From contig JAKJJU010000002.1 of the NCBI GenBank assembly GCA_021713295.1, positions 62,001 to 126,000 of the forward strand: 64,000 nucleotides of DNA, written 5' to 3'. Source of the DNA: Thiotrichales bacterium 19S3-11 (GTDB lineage Bacteria > Pseudomonadota > Gammaproteobacteria > Francisellales > Francisellaceae). This document shows, piece by piece, positions 19,616 to 28,168 of the stretch (its first letter is position 1; each line of letters starts with the position of its first letter). The notes beneath the pieces are model-generated. The model saw nothing but the letters and a program-made list of their open reading frames with translations. It did no database searches and was not told where the DNA came from. The position numbers were made by a program, and so were the translations under genes.

Positions 19616-19654
19616 CGGTCAAAAATTACTAAATTATTATAGGGGCAAGCAATA

Positions 19655-20254
19655 ATGAATATCGGTCCTACACCAACGATACAGGGGTGTGCTGTACCGC
19701 CTGATGGTGCCAGCTTTAACGTTTATGCCAATTACGTGATTTGTAATATTGGCAACCCAGATTGGGGTCTGTATACCATTGTTATGTCGTTTGGGACCAT
19801 TGTTGGATTTATATTAATTATGGTAGGTTGTTATCGCTTAACTAAGCATGGTAAACAACAGCAAATGTTTAGATACCATTCACCATTAGCGACAACATTT
19901 TACCTTGGTTCAGGCGCAGCACTTGTATCGTACACGGGCTTTTTCCAGATGTTAAGTGCAACGTTTTTCCAAACGTATATGGATCCAAATCCGTTAGCTC
20001 CCTACTATAATAATCCTGATATTCTTAATAATACGAATATAGCGTTACAATATTTAACTTACTCTTGTTTAATTATAGTTGGCGTCATTGCCTTAGTTAG
20101 AGGAATGGTGGCACTCATTAAACTAGGAGAAGGTCAGGGTAACTCAGATTTAACTTCTAGCGTTACCTACTTATTAGCAGGCACCTGTGCGCTAAATGCA
20201 CAAACATTATTAGGGTTCTTTGGAATCTGGACAACCGCAACAGGCACAGGCTGA
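19655..20254 (+). CDS. icmC: IcmC/DotE, Dot/Icm inner-membrane protein
   Basis: 199-residue membrane protein with about four hydrophobic segments (~45-65, ~87-107, ~133-152, ~170-190), as in the IcmC/DotE and related DotV family. Assignment as IcmC rests on this topology, on the N-terminal VYANYVICNIGNPDWG region and on its place directly before icmD, the order known from Legionella icmGCDJBF. DotV is a paralogous alternative. Start ATG with AGGGGC upstream. A 74-bp gap separates it from icmD, and both probably end at the terminator at 20794. Confidence 0.8.
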   Translation: MNIGPTPTIQGCAVPPDGASFNVYANYVICNIGNPDWGLYTIVMSFGTIVGFILIMVGCYRLTKHGKQQQMFRYHSPLATTFYLGSGAALVSYTGFFQMLSATFFQTYMDPNPLAPYYNNPDILNNTNIALQYLTYSCLIIVGVIALVRGMVALIKLGEGQGNSDLTSSVTYLLAGTCALNAQTLLGFFGIWTTATGTG

Positions 20255-20328
20255 TAGAATTAAACAAATTTATGTAAAACGTTTTTAAATCAAACAACAA
20301 CAAGCAATAAACACTTAAGGAGTGTCAA

Positions 20329-20742
20329 ATGAAAAAACAACTAATCGCTAAATCACTACTAGGTCTTGGCTTAATGGCTGGTTTATCAACTGCAGCGCTT
20401 GCTGATACAACTGCGTATTCAACAGGTAACTTTGCAAACTGGGCTGGTCAATTATTACTTGTATTCCAACAGTTCCAAACGTTCATTATGTATGCAGCAA
20501 TTGTGATTGGTCTAGTACTTATTTTCTCTGGCCTTATGTCCTACAGAAAATACCATACATCTCAAGGTGCTCAGGGCGAACATATCAAAAATGGTTCTGG
20601 CCACATCATCATCGGTGTATTATTAACTGGTATCGTAGCAGTTGTTCAGATGGTTCAAGGTACAGTACTAACCGGTGCTGGTACAGATACAAACGCATTC
20701 TCTGTTGATACATCTACGTTAACTCAAGCAAGTACTAGCTAA
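20329..20742 (+). CDS. icmD: IcmD/DotP, small Dot/Icm membrane protein
   Basis: 137 residues: a cleavable signal peptide (MKKQLIAKS to TAALA, cut before DTTAYS), then two hydrophobic helices (~44-67 and ~93-115) separated by a charged loop (SYRKYHTSQGAQGEHIKNGSG), the IcmD arrangement. Strong ribosome site (AAGGAG, 8 nt). The sequence is diverged from Legionella IcmD, but length, topology and the icmC-icmD order agree. Confidence 0.82.
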   Translation: MKKQLIAKSLLGLGLMAGLSTAALADTTAYSTGNFANWAGQLLLVFQQFQTFIMYAAIVIGLVLIFSGLMSYRKYHTSQGAQGEHIKNGSGHIIIGVLLTGIVAVVQMVQGTVLTGAGTDTNAFSVDTSTLTQASTS

Positions 20743-20793
20743 TAAATAGCGAAGCTTTAAGTTTATCTAATTTTTAAACTTAAGTACTTGCAG

Positions 20794-20842
20794 AAAAGCT
20801 ATAGCCTAGCCTAGAATGTAAACTAGCGGCTATAGCTTTTTT
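20794..20842 (+). terminator. Rho-independent terminator after icmD
   Basis: Perfect 13-bp stem AAAAGCTATAGCC / GGCTATAGCTTTT (20794-20806 and 20828-20840) with a 21-nt loop, ending in six T. It separates icmC-icmD from the dotDCB operon. Confidence 0.85.
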
Positions 20843-20893
20843 GTATATGAAACGATAGAATTATTTTAAGAACTAAGGTATCGGGCACAACTT

Positions 20894-21409
20894 ATGAAAA
20901 AAACATTGATTACACTTGGAATGATGACACCTTTACTTTACGGCTGTGCTTCAAACCCGAGTGATATTAATAGCCTCGAGTATGGGCAACAACAGCATCT
21001 TAATACTGTTGTCCTAAATAATATTTATTTATCTGCTCAGCAAATTCAAGACTCTATTAATACACTTAATGGTGTAGAGAAAGCCCGTTTTGGTTCAGGT
21101 GAATTACCATTAGAAAATGTCAATGCACCTGAGCTTGAAAATAAAGAGCTATCTGTGAGTTGGTATGGCCCGATCGAACCATTACTTAAACAAATTACCG
21201 ATCTAATTGGTTATAAACTTCAAGTCTATGGCAAGAAACCTCCGTTTCCTGTCATTGTTAACTTAGGCAGCTCTAATCAAAATGAAAAAGCATCTGCCTT
21301 AAGTATTTTAAGAAATATCGATATTCAATCGAAAAGTCAGGCACAACTTTATATTGATCCTGAAAATAAAATTATTAGCTTGAGGTATGTAAATAATGCT
21401 GTCAGCTGA
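20894..21409 (+). CDS. dotD: DotD, Dot/Icm outer-membrane lipoprotein
   Basis: 171-residue lipoprotein of the outer-membrane core, where DotD with DotC places the DotH channel. Signal peptide with lipobox LLYGC (Cys18). The mature part carries a secretin-N0-like fold (VSWYGPIEPLLKQITDLIGYKLQVYG, PVIVNLG, ILRNIDIQ, LYIDPENKIISLRYV) characteristic of DotD. The C terminus overlaps the dotC start by 14 nt in another frame. The AAGG ribosome site is unusually far from the ATG (about 16 nt). No promoter could be fixed in the short gap after the terminator. Confidence 0.9.
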   Translation: MKKTLITLGMMTPLLYGCASNPSDINSLEYGQQQHLNTVVLNNIYLSAQQIQDSINTLNGVEKARFGSGELPLENVNAPELENKELSVSWYGPIEPLLKQITDLIGYKLQVYGKKPPFPVIVNLGSSNQNEKASALSILRNIDIQSKSQAQLYIDPENKIISLRYVNNAVS

Positions 21410-22205
21410 TAACTATAATTTAGAAGATTTAACCAATCTACCTAATCAGGCCTACTATCAAAAAGAAGAACAAAAGGCTGATGAAAATATTCGTATGAAA
21501 GCGATTCAACAAGCTGCCCTTGAGCTTGGTACTCAATCGGCACTTGCTTGGAGTGCAAAAATTATTGATAAAAAATTAGAATCCATGGCTCAGACTTTAA
21601 ATCAAATGTACAATTTCAATGCATTAATGCTTAAAAATCATGTTATGCCACCTGTAATCGTACAAAGTGATAACTTAATTAATATGGGGCCCAATGGTGA
21701 TAAAATTCGCTTAGGCGGAAAAAACTACCGCATTGTCAAGCAAGCAAGGCTTGTTTCTGTCGCCCCAACGTGGCGCGACTATTTGTGGATGAATTACAAA
21801 ACGCCTGAATTACCTAATCGTGTTTTAATGCCAGAAAATAATAATGAAAAAAAAGTATGGGATAGAACTATTCAAAAAGCTTGGAATATGGGAATTCAAC
21901 AGGCTGAAGCCATTTATAAAATTAAAGTCAATGAAATTACTCGTGACTATACGGGCATGTTACTTTATCGCAACTTACTTGCAAAACGTATGGTTAACCC
22001 ACCGTATGTCATAAAAGACCTTAGAGGAATTACTGGTAACGGTAATCAAATGGTAATTGATGATCAAAGCTGGACATTAACGGACAAACCTCAACTTCAA
22101 ACTGACAGTAAGTTGTGGACACCAATCGTCGTTAATGACATTAAAGTTACTAAAAAGCAAGCATCAATAACGAAACAAAATGATAAAACAGCCAAAAATA
22201 AATAA
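21396..22205 (+). CDS. dotC: DotC, Dot/Icm core protein, without the usual lipoprotein signal
   Basis: 269 residues matching DotC along its length: ALELGTQSALAWSAKIID, MYNFNALMLKNHVMPPV, APTWRDYLWMNYKTPELPN, GMLLYRNLLAKRMVNPPYV and ITGNGNQMVIDD. Known DotC is a lipoprotein starting with a signal peptide and lipobox. Here the frame begins directly with MLSADNYNLEDL and has an in-frame stop two codons upstream, so the signal (roughly 30 residues) is absent. GAGG lies 10 nt before the ATG. The 14-nt overlap with dotD leaves two readings: a real loss of the signal, or a +1 frameshift joining DotC to the DotD lipoprotein. Confidence 0.9.
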   Translation: MLSADNYNLEDLTNLPNQAYYQKEEQKADENIRMKAIQQAALELGTQSALAWSAKIIDKKLESMAQTLNQMYNFNALMLKNHVMPPVIVQSDNLINMGPNGDKIRLGGKNYRIVKQARLVSVAPTWRDYLWMNYKTPELPNRVLMPENNNEKKVWDRTIQKAWNMGIQQAEAIYKIKVNEITRDYTGMLLYRNLLAKRMVNPPYVIKDLRGITGNGNQMVIDDQSWTLTDKPQLQTDSKLWTPIVVNDIKVTKKQASITKQNDKTAKNK

Positions 22206-22268
22206 AAAAGTAATTTAAAAATTGATAATATAACGCGTAAATAACAACAACTATTAAAGGTTGTATCA

Positions 22269-23372
22269 ATGCAAACACTACATATGCCAAATGAGCCAGT
22301 TTATTTTACAGCGCCAACGCTTGATGATCTTTTGATTCACTGCTGTAGTAATCATGCATCTGATATTACCATTCAAAGCAATCATGCCGTTATGGCTGAA
22401 TGCCATGGCAAACTCTATCGCACCACCAAACGAGACTTAACCCAACAGGAAGTTAGTGATATTGCAAACCATATCTATGGTGCAAATGCCGTTTCAAAAG
22501 TATTTAGTGGTACCGATGTTGATGCAAGCTATGAAACACGTGATCGAGTTAAAAATTATAAACAACGCTACCGTGTTAATATGACCGCTTGTCAAGTTCA
22601 TGGTCATAAAGGCATACAAATTACCTTAAGAACGATTCCAGATAAACCACCTAAACTAGAGACGATGAACTTACCTGAAGCACTTATCGATTCGTTAGAT
22701 ATTCCCCAAGGACTATTTATTGTTAGCGGCGCAACAGGCTCTGGTAAAAGTACCTTAATGTCATCACTGATTAGAAACCTAATTGAGAAACCAGAAAGCC
22801 ATTTAAAAGTGCTAACCTATGAATCGCCAATTGAGTATGTTTATGATGAAATCTATGGTGAAAATGCAATCGTTAGCCAAACTGAAATCCCACGTTATTT
22901 ACCTAGTTTTGCATCCGGTGTTAGAAATGCACTACGTCGAAAACCAGGTCTAATTTTAGTTGGTGAAGCAAGAGACTTTGAAACAATTTCATCGGTAATG
23001 GAAGCCTCGCTAACAGGACACCCTGTTTATACAACTGTTCATAGTAATGGCGTTGCTGATACCTTTAGGCGAATGGTGACACTTTTCCCCCATATGGAAA
23101 GAGATTCTAGATACTATGACCTTGTACAATCAACTCGAGTGATTATTTGGCAGGCATTGGTTATCGCTAAAGATGGCAAACGACTACCTGTCAGAGAATA
23201 CCTTGTTTTTACGAATGAGGTGAAAAAACAAATGCTTGATAGCTCAATTGAAGGTATCTATTCGACCGTTAACCAACTACTGAAAGAAAATGGTACTGAC
23301 ATTCAAACTCAAGCTCGTTTATTATATGAAACTGGTAAAGTTGATGAAGCCATTTTAGAACGGTTTCAGTAA
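22269..23372 (+). CDS. dotB: DotB, cytoplasmic secretion ATPase of the Dot/Icm system
   Basis: Hexameric PilT/VirB11-like ATPase that docks on the inner-membrane complex and powers export. 367 residues. Walker A GATGSGKST at 154-162, an Asp/acidic box (LTYESPIEYVYD), Walker B-like LILVGEARDFETI (~232-244) and the His box GHPVYTTVHSNGV (~256-268) are all intact. Start ATG with AAAGG upstream, 63 bp after dotC. The dotD-dotC-dotB order is the same as in Legionella and Coxiella. Confidence 0.95.
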   Translation: MQTLHMPNEPVYFTAPTLDDLLIHCCSNHASDITIQSNHAVMAECHGKLYRTTKRDLTQQEVSDIANHIYGANAVSKVFSGTDVDASYETRDRVKNYKQRYRVNMTACQVHGHKGIQITLRTIPDKPPKLETMNLPEALIDSLDIPQGLFIVSGATGSGKSTLMSSLIRNLIEKPESHLKVLTYESPIEYVYDEIYGENAIVSQTEIPRYLPSFASGVRNALRRKPGLILVGEARDFETISSVMEASLTGHPVYTTVHSNGVADTFRRMVTLFPHMERDSRYYDLVQSTRVIIWQALVIAKDGKRLPVREYLVFTNEVKKQMLDSSIEGIYSTVNQLLKENGTDIQTQARLLYETGKVDEAILERFQ

Positions 23373-23409
23373 TGATTAAATAGGTATAAAATCCTAAGGT
23401 GAATGAACT

Positions 23410-23661
23410 ATGATTAGAGATACAGGCGCACACTGGAGAGACTCTGGCAGAAAACCTAGATTATTCTGGATTGATGCACGTGCAGCAATCCCTATTTTTG
23501 CTACTTTAGTACATTTTCGTGTTTGGACGCTCACTCTAGCAATTGCATTTATTGTCTTTTTAAGTATACTGGAGCGCTTTCGCATTCCATTAACTGTTTT
23601 TATAAGATTATCACGCGGTTTTTTTACAGGACGTGCTAAACAACGGATTAAACGTTTATGA
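23410..23661 (+). CDS. icmT: IcmT, small Dot/Icm inner-membrane protein
   Basis: 83 residues with the compact IcmT pattern: WRDSGRKPRLFWIDARAAIPIF, one or two hydrophobic helices (~24-58), then ILERFRIPLTVFIRLSRGFF and a basic tail. Legionella IcmT is 86 residues. The start has AAGGTG upstream. The last four bases overlap the start of icmO (ATGA), so the two are coupled. In Legionella icmT begins the icmTSRQPO operon; here it is followed at once by icmO. Confidence 0.92.
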   Translation: MIRDTGAHWRDSGRKPRLFWIDARAAIPIFATLVHFRVWTLTLAIAFIVFLSILERFRIPLTVFIRLSRGFFTGRAKQRIKRL

Positions 23662-26027
23662 AAAGAAAATCATTTCGAGGCTTAACCAAAACACAAGAGT
23701 CAAAACCAGCGTTTAGTGTACGTGATACGCGCCCTATGATGACGCGTGTCAGTGATTTTATTCTTGATCGTATTTGGGGCCCTATTACAATTGTTGTACT
23801 AGCCTTATTAATGCTAGTCCCCACTATATCAATTGCCAGCGACTTAATCTTTGTCATTATCGTATTTTTATTTTGGTATTCCTATTGGGATATGCCATCG
23901 TTACCATTTAAATTACCATTAGGAACTCGCTTTAAAGATAAAAATAATCCGGTACCTGGTAGTAATGACCCAGGTGAAGCAAGTGGCTTATATTTTTTTG
24001 GTAATGAATTTAATAGTGATCATCAACTTTGGTTTAACAACTCAGATATGCGTACGCACTGTTTAATCTTTGGATCAACTGGTTCCGGTAAAACAGAAGC
24101 CCTAATCTCAATCTCGTATAATGCGTTAGCCCAAGGCAGTGGTTTTATCTATGTCGATGGTAAAGGTGATAACTCGCTCTATGCAAAAGTATTCTCAATG
24201 ACACGAAGCTTAGGCAGAGAAGATGACTTATTAGTTGTTAACTATATGACCGGCGCATCTGATATTATTGGCCCGCAAAAGAAAGCAATTTCAAATACAC
24301 TAAATCCGTTTGCTGTAGGCTCATCTAGCATGTTAGCCCAACTTGTCACAAGTATGATGGGAAGCTCAGGCCAAGGTGGTAGCAGTGATGGTGATATGTG
24401 GAAAGGTCGTGCAATTTCCTTTGTTGAAGCGCTGATGCGCGTGCTGGTTTATCTGCGTGATCAAGGTTTATTGTTACTCGATGCAAGCTTAATTAGAAAA
24501 TATTTTGTTTTGGATGTTGTCGAAAACTTATTAGATGGTAATGCGATTGATCAGTATGATAATACGGTTAAAATTCCAGCTTTACCGCATTCTGTTACAG
24601 ATCCTATGTATAACTACCTTGCTACGCTACCGGGGTATCAGCGTAAAAATAAAGGTAAGCAATCCGATAAAACCTTTGAGCAACATGGTTATATTACCAT
24701 GCAGTTAACCCGTATATTTGGTTCACTTGCCGATGTTTACTCACATATTATGCGTACCAATCTCGCTGAAGTTGACTTTAATGACGTGGTATTAAATCGA
24801 CGTATTTTAGTTGTATTACTACCGGCATTAGAGAAATCACCCGATGAATTAGCTAACTTAGGTCGCTTGATTATTGCCTCACTCAAAGCAATGCTTGCTG
24901 CCGGTTTAGGTAGTCACATTCAAGGGGATTATCGAGATGTTATCGAATCCAAACCTACCAATTCGGATACACCGTATTTATGTGTCCTTGATGAGTATGG
25001 TTATTATGCCGTTGAAGGTTTTGCGGTTGTTCCTGCTCAGGCACGTTCATTAGGTTTCTCGGTTGTCTTTGCTGGACAGGATTTACCTGCCTTCCAAAAA
25101 GCCTCAAAAGAAGAAGCAGCATCCATTGGTGCAAACACGAACATTAAAGTTTGTATGAAGCTTGAAGATCCAACAGAAACATGGGAATTCTTCCAAAAAG
25201 GTGCTGGTGAAGCATTTGTCTCTGTTGCAAAAAGCTTTAACATGGGTAATGACGGCAATGCTATGGGTTACCGTGATACAAAAGAAGCAACCATTGAAAA
25301 ACGTGCTCGTATTGACTTGATGGATTTAAAAGATCAGCGTGAAGGTGAAATGCATGTCTTTTTCAAATCACAAATAGTCCGTGCTAGATTCTTCTATGCT
25401 AACCCACCAAAAACAAAAGAATTACGCTTAAATCAGTTCTTAAAAATTGAACCACCTTCCGATGAAGCCTCACGCTCATTAGTTACGTTATACAGCGAAG
25501 GTATCCGACCTAATGATAGCATTTCTTATGAAAGCATCCAGCTATCTGATAATTTAACAGCAATTGTCAACGCTGCTAAAGAATTAGACAAAAATGATAC
25601 GGCAGGCTTTGTTCAAAAATGTGTTCGCCTACTACAAAGTGAGGCTCAACCTCAGCAATCAATTAGTGATCAACCATCCACTAACACTCACAAACCATCA
25701 ACCTTAGTCGATGAAAATGCATTAGACTTAACAAAAACACTTATGTTTATGCAAATTCCGCTATCTGAACGTTTGGATAGTAGTTATCACGACATTGATG
25801 TATCAAATTTTGATGACGTCTTAATCAGCGAAACCGTTGCTAAACATATTGCTTATAAGTTTGCTGTCTGTGCTGGTGAGAGTATTAGCCAATCTCAAGC
25901 TATTTTTCAGAAAGTTGCTGAACATATTATTGATAAAACAACGGTTAAATATTTATTACGTGAGCCCGATCATACGCTTGATGAAGTTGTGAAGGCAACA
26001 AAAAATGCATTTAAAGGAGAAGGCTAA
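23658..26027 (+). CDS. icmO: IcmO/DotL, type IV coupling ATPase
   Basis: VirD4/TraG-like coupling protein that receives substrates at the inner membrane. 789 residues: two N-terminal membrane helices (~40-75), Walker A GSTGSGKTE (139-147), Walker B region PYLCVLDEYGYYAVEGFAVVPAQARSLGFSVVFAGQDLPAF (~435-475) and a C-terminal extension of about 200 residues. In DotL that extension binds IcmS-IcmW and DotN. The length equals the Legionella protein (783). It is coupled to icmT upstream and shares one base with the icmS start downstream (TAATG). The direct neighbours icmS, icmP and icmJ encode its known complex partners. Confidence 0.95.
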   Translation: MKRKSFRGLTKTQESKPAFSVRDTRPMMTRVSDFILDRIWGPITIVVLALLMLVPTISIASDLIFVIIVFLFWYSYWDMPSLPFKLPLGTRFKDKNNPVPGSNDPGEASGLYFFGNEFNSDHQLWFNNSDMRTHCLIFGSTGSGKTEALISISYNALAQGSGFIYVDGKGDNSLYAKVFSMTRSLGREDDLLVVNYMTGASDIIGPQKKAISNTLNPFAVGSSSMLAQLVTSMMGSSGQGGSSDGDMWKGRAISFVEALMRVLVYLRDQGLLLLDASLIRKYFVLDVVENLLDGNAIDQYDNTVKIPALPHSVTDPMYNYLATLPGYQRKNKGKQSDKTFEQHGYITMQLTRIFGSLADVYSHIMRTNLAEVDFNDVVLNRRILVVLLPALEKSPDELANLGRLIIASLKAMLAAGLGSHIQGDYRDVIESKPTNSDTPYLCVLDEYGYYAVEGFAVVPAQARSLGFSVVFAGQDLPAFQKASKEEAASIGANTNIKVCMKLEDPTETWEFFQKGAGEAFVSVAKSFNMGNDGNAMGYRDTKEATIEKRARIDLMDLKDQREGEMHVFFKSQIVRARFFYANPPKTKELRLNQFLKIEPPSDEASRSLVTLYSEGIRPNDSISYESIQLSDNLTAIVNAAKELDKNDTAGFVQKCVRLLQSEAQPQQSISDQPSTNTHKPSTLVDENALDLTKTLMFMQIPLSERLDSSYHDIDVSNFDDVLISETVAKHIAYKFAVCAGESISQSQAIFQKVAEHIIDKTTVKYLLREPDHTLDEVVKATKNAFKGEG

Positions 26028-26359
26028 TGAAGTTTATTAGTGATGTCTTAGCCACCTTGGCAAAATCAAGAGAATTAACCTTTAGCAAAGGCGGGGAAAC
26101 CATAGAGCCTGAAGTTGTTTTTGCGGATAATGGCATTCTGCCTTATATGACTGATGAAGCAAACAAACTATGTGACTTTATCTTTGGCTGGCGAGCTCAA
26201 GCTCAAGAATTTCCAGACCCATCTGGTTTTCACGGTAGACGAATACAATTAAATGACGATTTAGATCGATTATACATCTTATGTATGTTTTTATATGATC
26301 AATTATTAAACTGGCAAGATCAATCACCGGATAAAGTGATTAATTTGGATAATTTTTAA
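26027..26359 (+). CDS. icmS: IcmS, small acidic adaptor of the coupling complex
   Basis: 110-residue soluble protein, close to Legionella IcmS in size (114). The pattern VVFADNGILPYMTDEANKLCDFIFGWRAQ matches the IcmS segment with G-L-L-P followed by a D-x-L-C helix. In the known system IcmS pairs with IcmW on the DotL tail and recruits a class of effectors. The start overlaps the icmO stop by one base. IcmW is not in this window. Sequence identity looks low, so the call leans on this motif, size and position between dotL and dotM. Confidence 0.78.
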   Translation: MKFISDVLATLAKSRELTFSKGGETIEPEVVFADNGILPYMTDEANKLCDFIFGWRAQAQEFPDPSGFHGRRIQLNDDLDRLYILCMFLYDQLLNWQDQSPDKVINLDNF

Positions 26360-26374
26360 CTGAGGTAATAGCTA

Positions 26375-27460
26375 ATGGCGCAAGGACAACAAGATAATGA
26401 TGGTGGTATGGCACCAGTATATGTAGTTGCGGTTATATTTATTTTACTTGCAGCAGTATACTTAAAATTTCATGAAGAAGTTGTACGCTTTTTCTTTATT
26501 ATCAAAACCTTTGAGTTAAAACTAATTTCACTGGTCAATCCAAATTATGAGCTTCTCGTTAACTGGACTGACAAAGCACTAACTAGCACAGTGACGATAC
26601 AAGATTTATATTATCTTGCCTTAAGTGTAGGACTTGCACTACGCTGGCCACTTGCCTGTATCGCTATTTTAATGGCTATTTTGCTCTATTTACGCCACCC
26701 TCAAGCAAAATTTAAAGAACCATACTCAACCTCAAAACTTGCGGATAAAATGTCGAATTTTTTCCCTGCTGTTTTACCTGTTTTAGGCAAAAACCTAGAT
26801 AAAATACCTTTACTAGAAGGTAAGTGGTCAATGGCGTTAACCCCTGTTGAATTTGCTCAAAAATATAAATTAATTGAATCGGTTGATGGTAAAAATAAAA
26901 TTATTGAAAATAAGGCTTATTTAGTACTTGTTCAACAACTAGGCGAGCGCTTTGTTGGTAGTTTTGAATTACCAAAGCATCGACAAATGCTATTTGCAGC
27001 TTTTGCAACTTATGTTAATAAAGATCGACAAACGGCAGATACCTATTTAAAGGAAATCGCCAGATATCAAACCAATCCTAGCCGCAAAACTGAAATTATT
27101 ATTAATAAGAAAACTCAAATGTTACTAGAGAAGTATGCGCAATCACCCAAGGTAAACAAAATTCTTTCTATGCATGCTTATACTTATACTGTATTTACTG
27201 GATTACTTCTTGGCGCTCGTGGAAGTGGTATTGTATCAACTTCTTCATTTCTTTGGCTAAAGGCTGTTGATAGAGAATTATGGTATGTTCTTAATAATGT
27301 TGGTCGTCGAGCTGTTTATGCTGAAGCTGGTGCAATGCATGCTCACTGGTTAGCCGAGTCTAGACTTAAAAAAGCAATCACCTATCCAATGGTTGCAAAT
27401 GCCATTACTGCACTTCAAGGTGCGCTTGATATGGTGCTGATAGAAGAAGATGACGAGTAA
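26375..27460 (+). CDS. icmP: IcmP/DotM, coupling-complex membrane protein
   Basis: 361 residues: N-terminal MAQGQQDN as in Legionella DotM, two membrane helices (~16-36 and ~75-105), then the cytoplasmic DotM domain (KWSMALTPVEFAQKYKLI, FGLL-like VFTGLLLGARGSGIVSTSSFLWLKAVDRELWYVLNNVGRR). In Legionella basic patches of DotM bind Glu-rich substrate signals. GAGG before the ATG, 15 bp after icmS. It forms the DotL-DotM-DotN coupling subcomplex with its neighbours. Confidence 0.93.
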   Translation: MAQGQQDNDGGMAPVYVVAVIFILLAAVYLKFHEEVVRFFFIIKTFELKLISLVNPNYELLVNWTDKALTSTVTIQDLYYLALSVGLALRWPLACIAILMAILLYLRHPQAKFKEPYSTSKLADKMSNFFPAVLPVLGKNLDKIPLLEGKWSMALTPVEFAQKYKLIESVDGKNKIIENKAYLVLVQQLGERFVGSFELPKHRQMLFAAFATYVNKDRQTADTYLKEIARYQTNPSRKTEIIINKKTQMLLEKYAQSPKVNKILSMHAYTYTVFTGLLLGARGSGIVSTSSFLWLKAVDRELWYVLNNVGRRAVYAEAGAMHAHWLAESRLKKAITYPMVANAITALQGALDMVLIEEDDE

Positions 27461-27466
27461 TATGAT

Positions 27467-28084
27467 ATGACTACAAGTAACTTATTTAACTTACAATTTG
27501 AAGCCGTTCCTGGCAATTATCAACGCTTTTGCTCTCGCAAAAATAGCTCGCTATTTCAGAAGGTTCGCAGTGATGTAATACAACGCTATCACAATTGCTG
27601 TGCTTATTGCGGCATCTCTGTTGGCGATGATGAGCTAGAGGTTGTTAACATAAATCATAACTATACGGATAATAACAAAAAGAACTTTGCAGCAGCTTGC
27701 CAATTCTGTACTCAAATACTACTAATGGATCAATATACTGCCAACTATAGCGGCAATGATTGCATGATTTATTTTCCTAATATGACACAACCTCAACTAA
27801 ATCACTTATATCGAGCATTATGGTATCATATTAAAAATAAAACGAAAGAAGCTGCCTTTAAATCAAAAGAATTACTTGCAGAGTTATCTGATGCCTCTAA
27901 AACTCTAAACCAAGTGGTAGGCACTGAACTTAGTAACCCTGGCGTATTTGTCCACTACCTCTATGGTCGAAGCTCTGACCGTCAATTACTTAAAAAAATT
28001 CGTTGGCTACCTGGATTAGATCGTATTGAAGAACTAATAGATACAACCGAAGCAGATAAAGCTCTCCAAGATAATCCACTCTAA
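27467..28084 (+). CDS. icmJ: IcmJ/DotN, zinc-binding HNH-like coupling-complex protein
   Basis: 205 residues. Derived from the HNH nuclease fold: two CxxC pairs (CCAYCGI at ~45-50 and CQFCTQ at ~75-80) should bind the structural zinc of DotN, and NINHNYTDNNKKNF sits in between. Further DotN features are the YFPNMTQPQLNHLYRALW segment and the C-terminal IRWLPGLDRIEELI. In Legionella DotN binds the DotL C terminus and lies next to icmB; here it closes the dotL-icmS-dotM operon, 6 bp after icmP. A standalone HNH nuclease is unlikely given length and context. Confidence 0.9.
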   Translation: MTTSNLFNLQFEAVPGNYQRFCSRKNSSLFQKVRSDVIQRYHNCCAYCGISVGDDELEVVNINHNYTDNNKKNFAAACQFCTQILLMDQYTANYSGNDCMIYFPNMTQPQLNHLYRALWYHIKNKTKEAAFKSKELLAELSDASKTLNQVVGTELSNPGVFVHYLYGRSSDRQLLKKIRWLPGLDRIEELIDTTEADKALQDNPL

Positions 28085-28099
28085 ATAATTAATAACGCA

Positions 28100-28128
28100 T
28101 TGATCATTGTCAAGTTAAGGCGTATAAC
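28100..28128 (+). promoter_or_regulatory. Promoter of rsgA
   Basis: -35 TTGATC (28100-28105), 17 bp, -10 TATAAC (28123-28128); predicted start near 28135. Confidence 0.55.
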
Positions 28129-28168
28129 TTAAACTATCTTTTATCAAAAACTAGTTAATTAATCGATA

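Larger units (their letters stand above)
19251..19654. other. Divergent control region between the response regulator and icmC
   Basis: About 400 bp without a gene. It contains the icmC promoter, a TTTGTA-T-TACAAA palindrome and further A/T-rich direct and inverted repeats (for example CTTTG near 19511 matched by CAAAG near 19545). The regulator's own promoter could not be fixed. Confidence 0.5.

Noticed and set aside
27467-28084. Stand-alone HNH endonuclease
   Set aside because: Size, zinc Cys pairs, C-terminal LLP-like segment and position after dotM match DotN/IcmJ, which is an HNH-derived structural protein.
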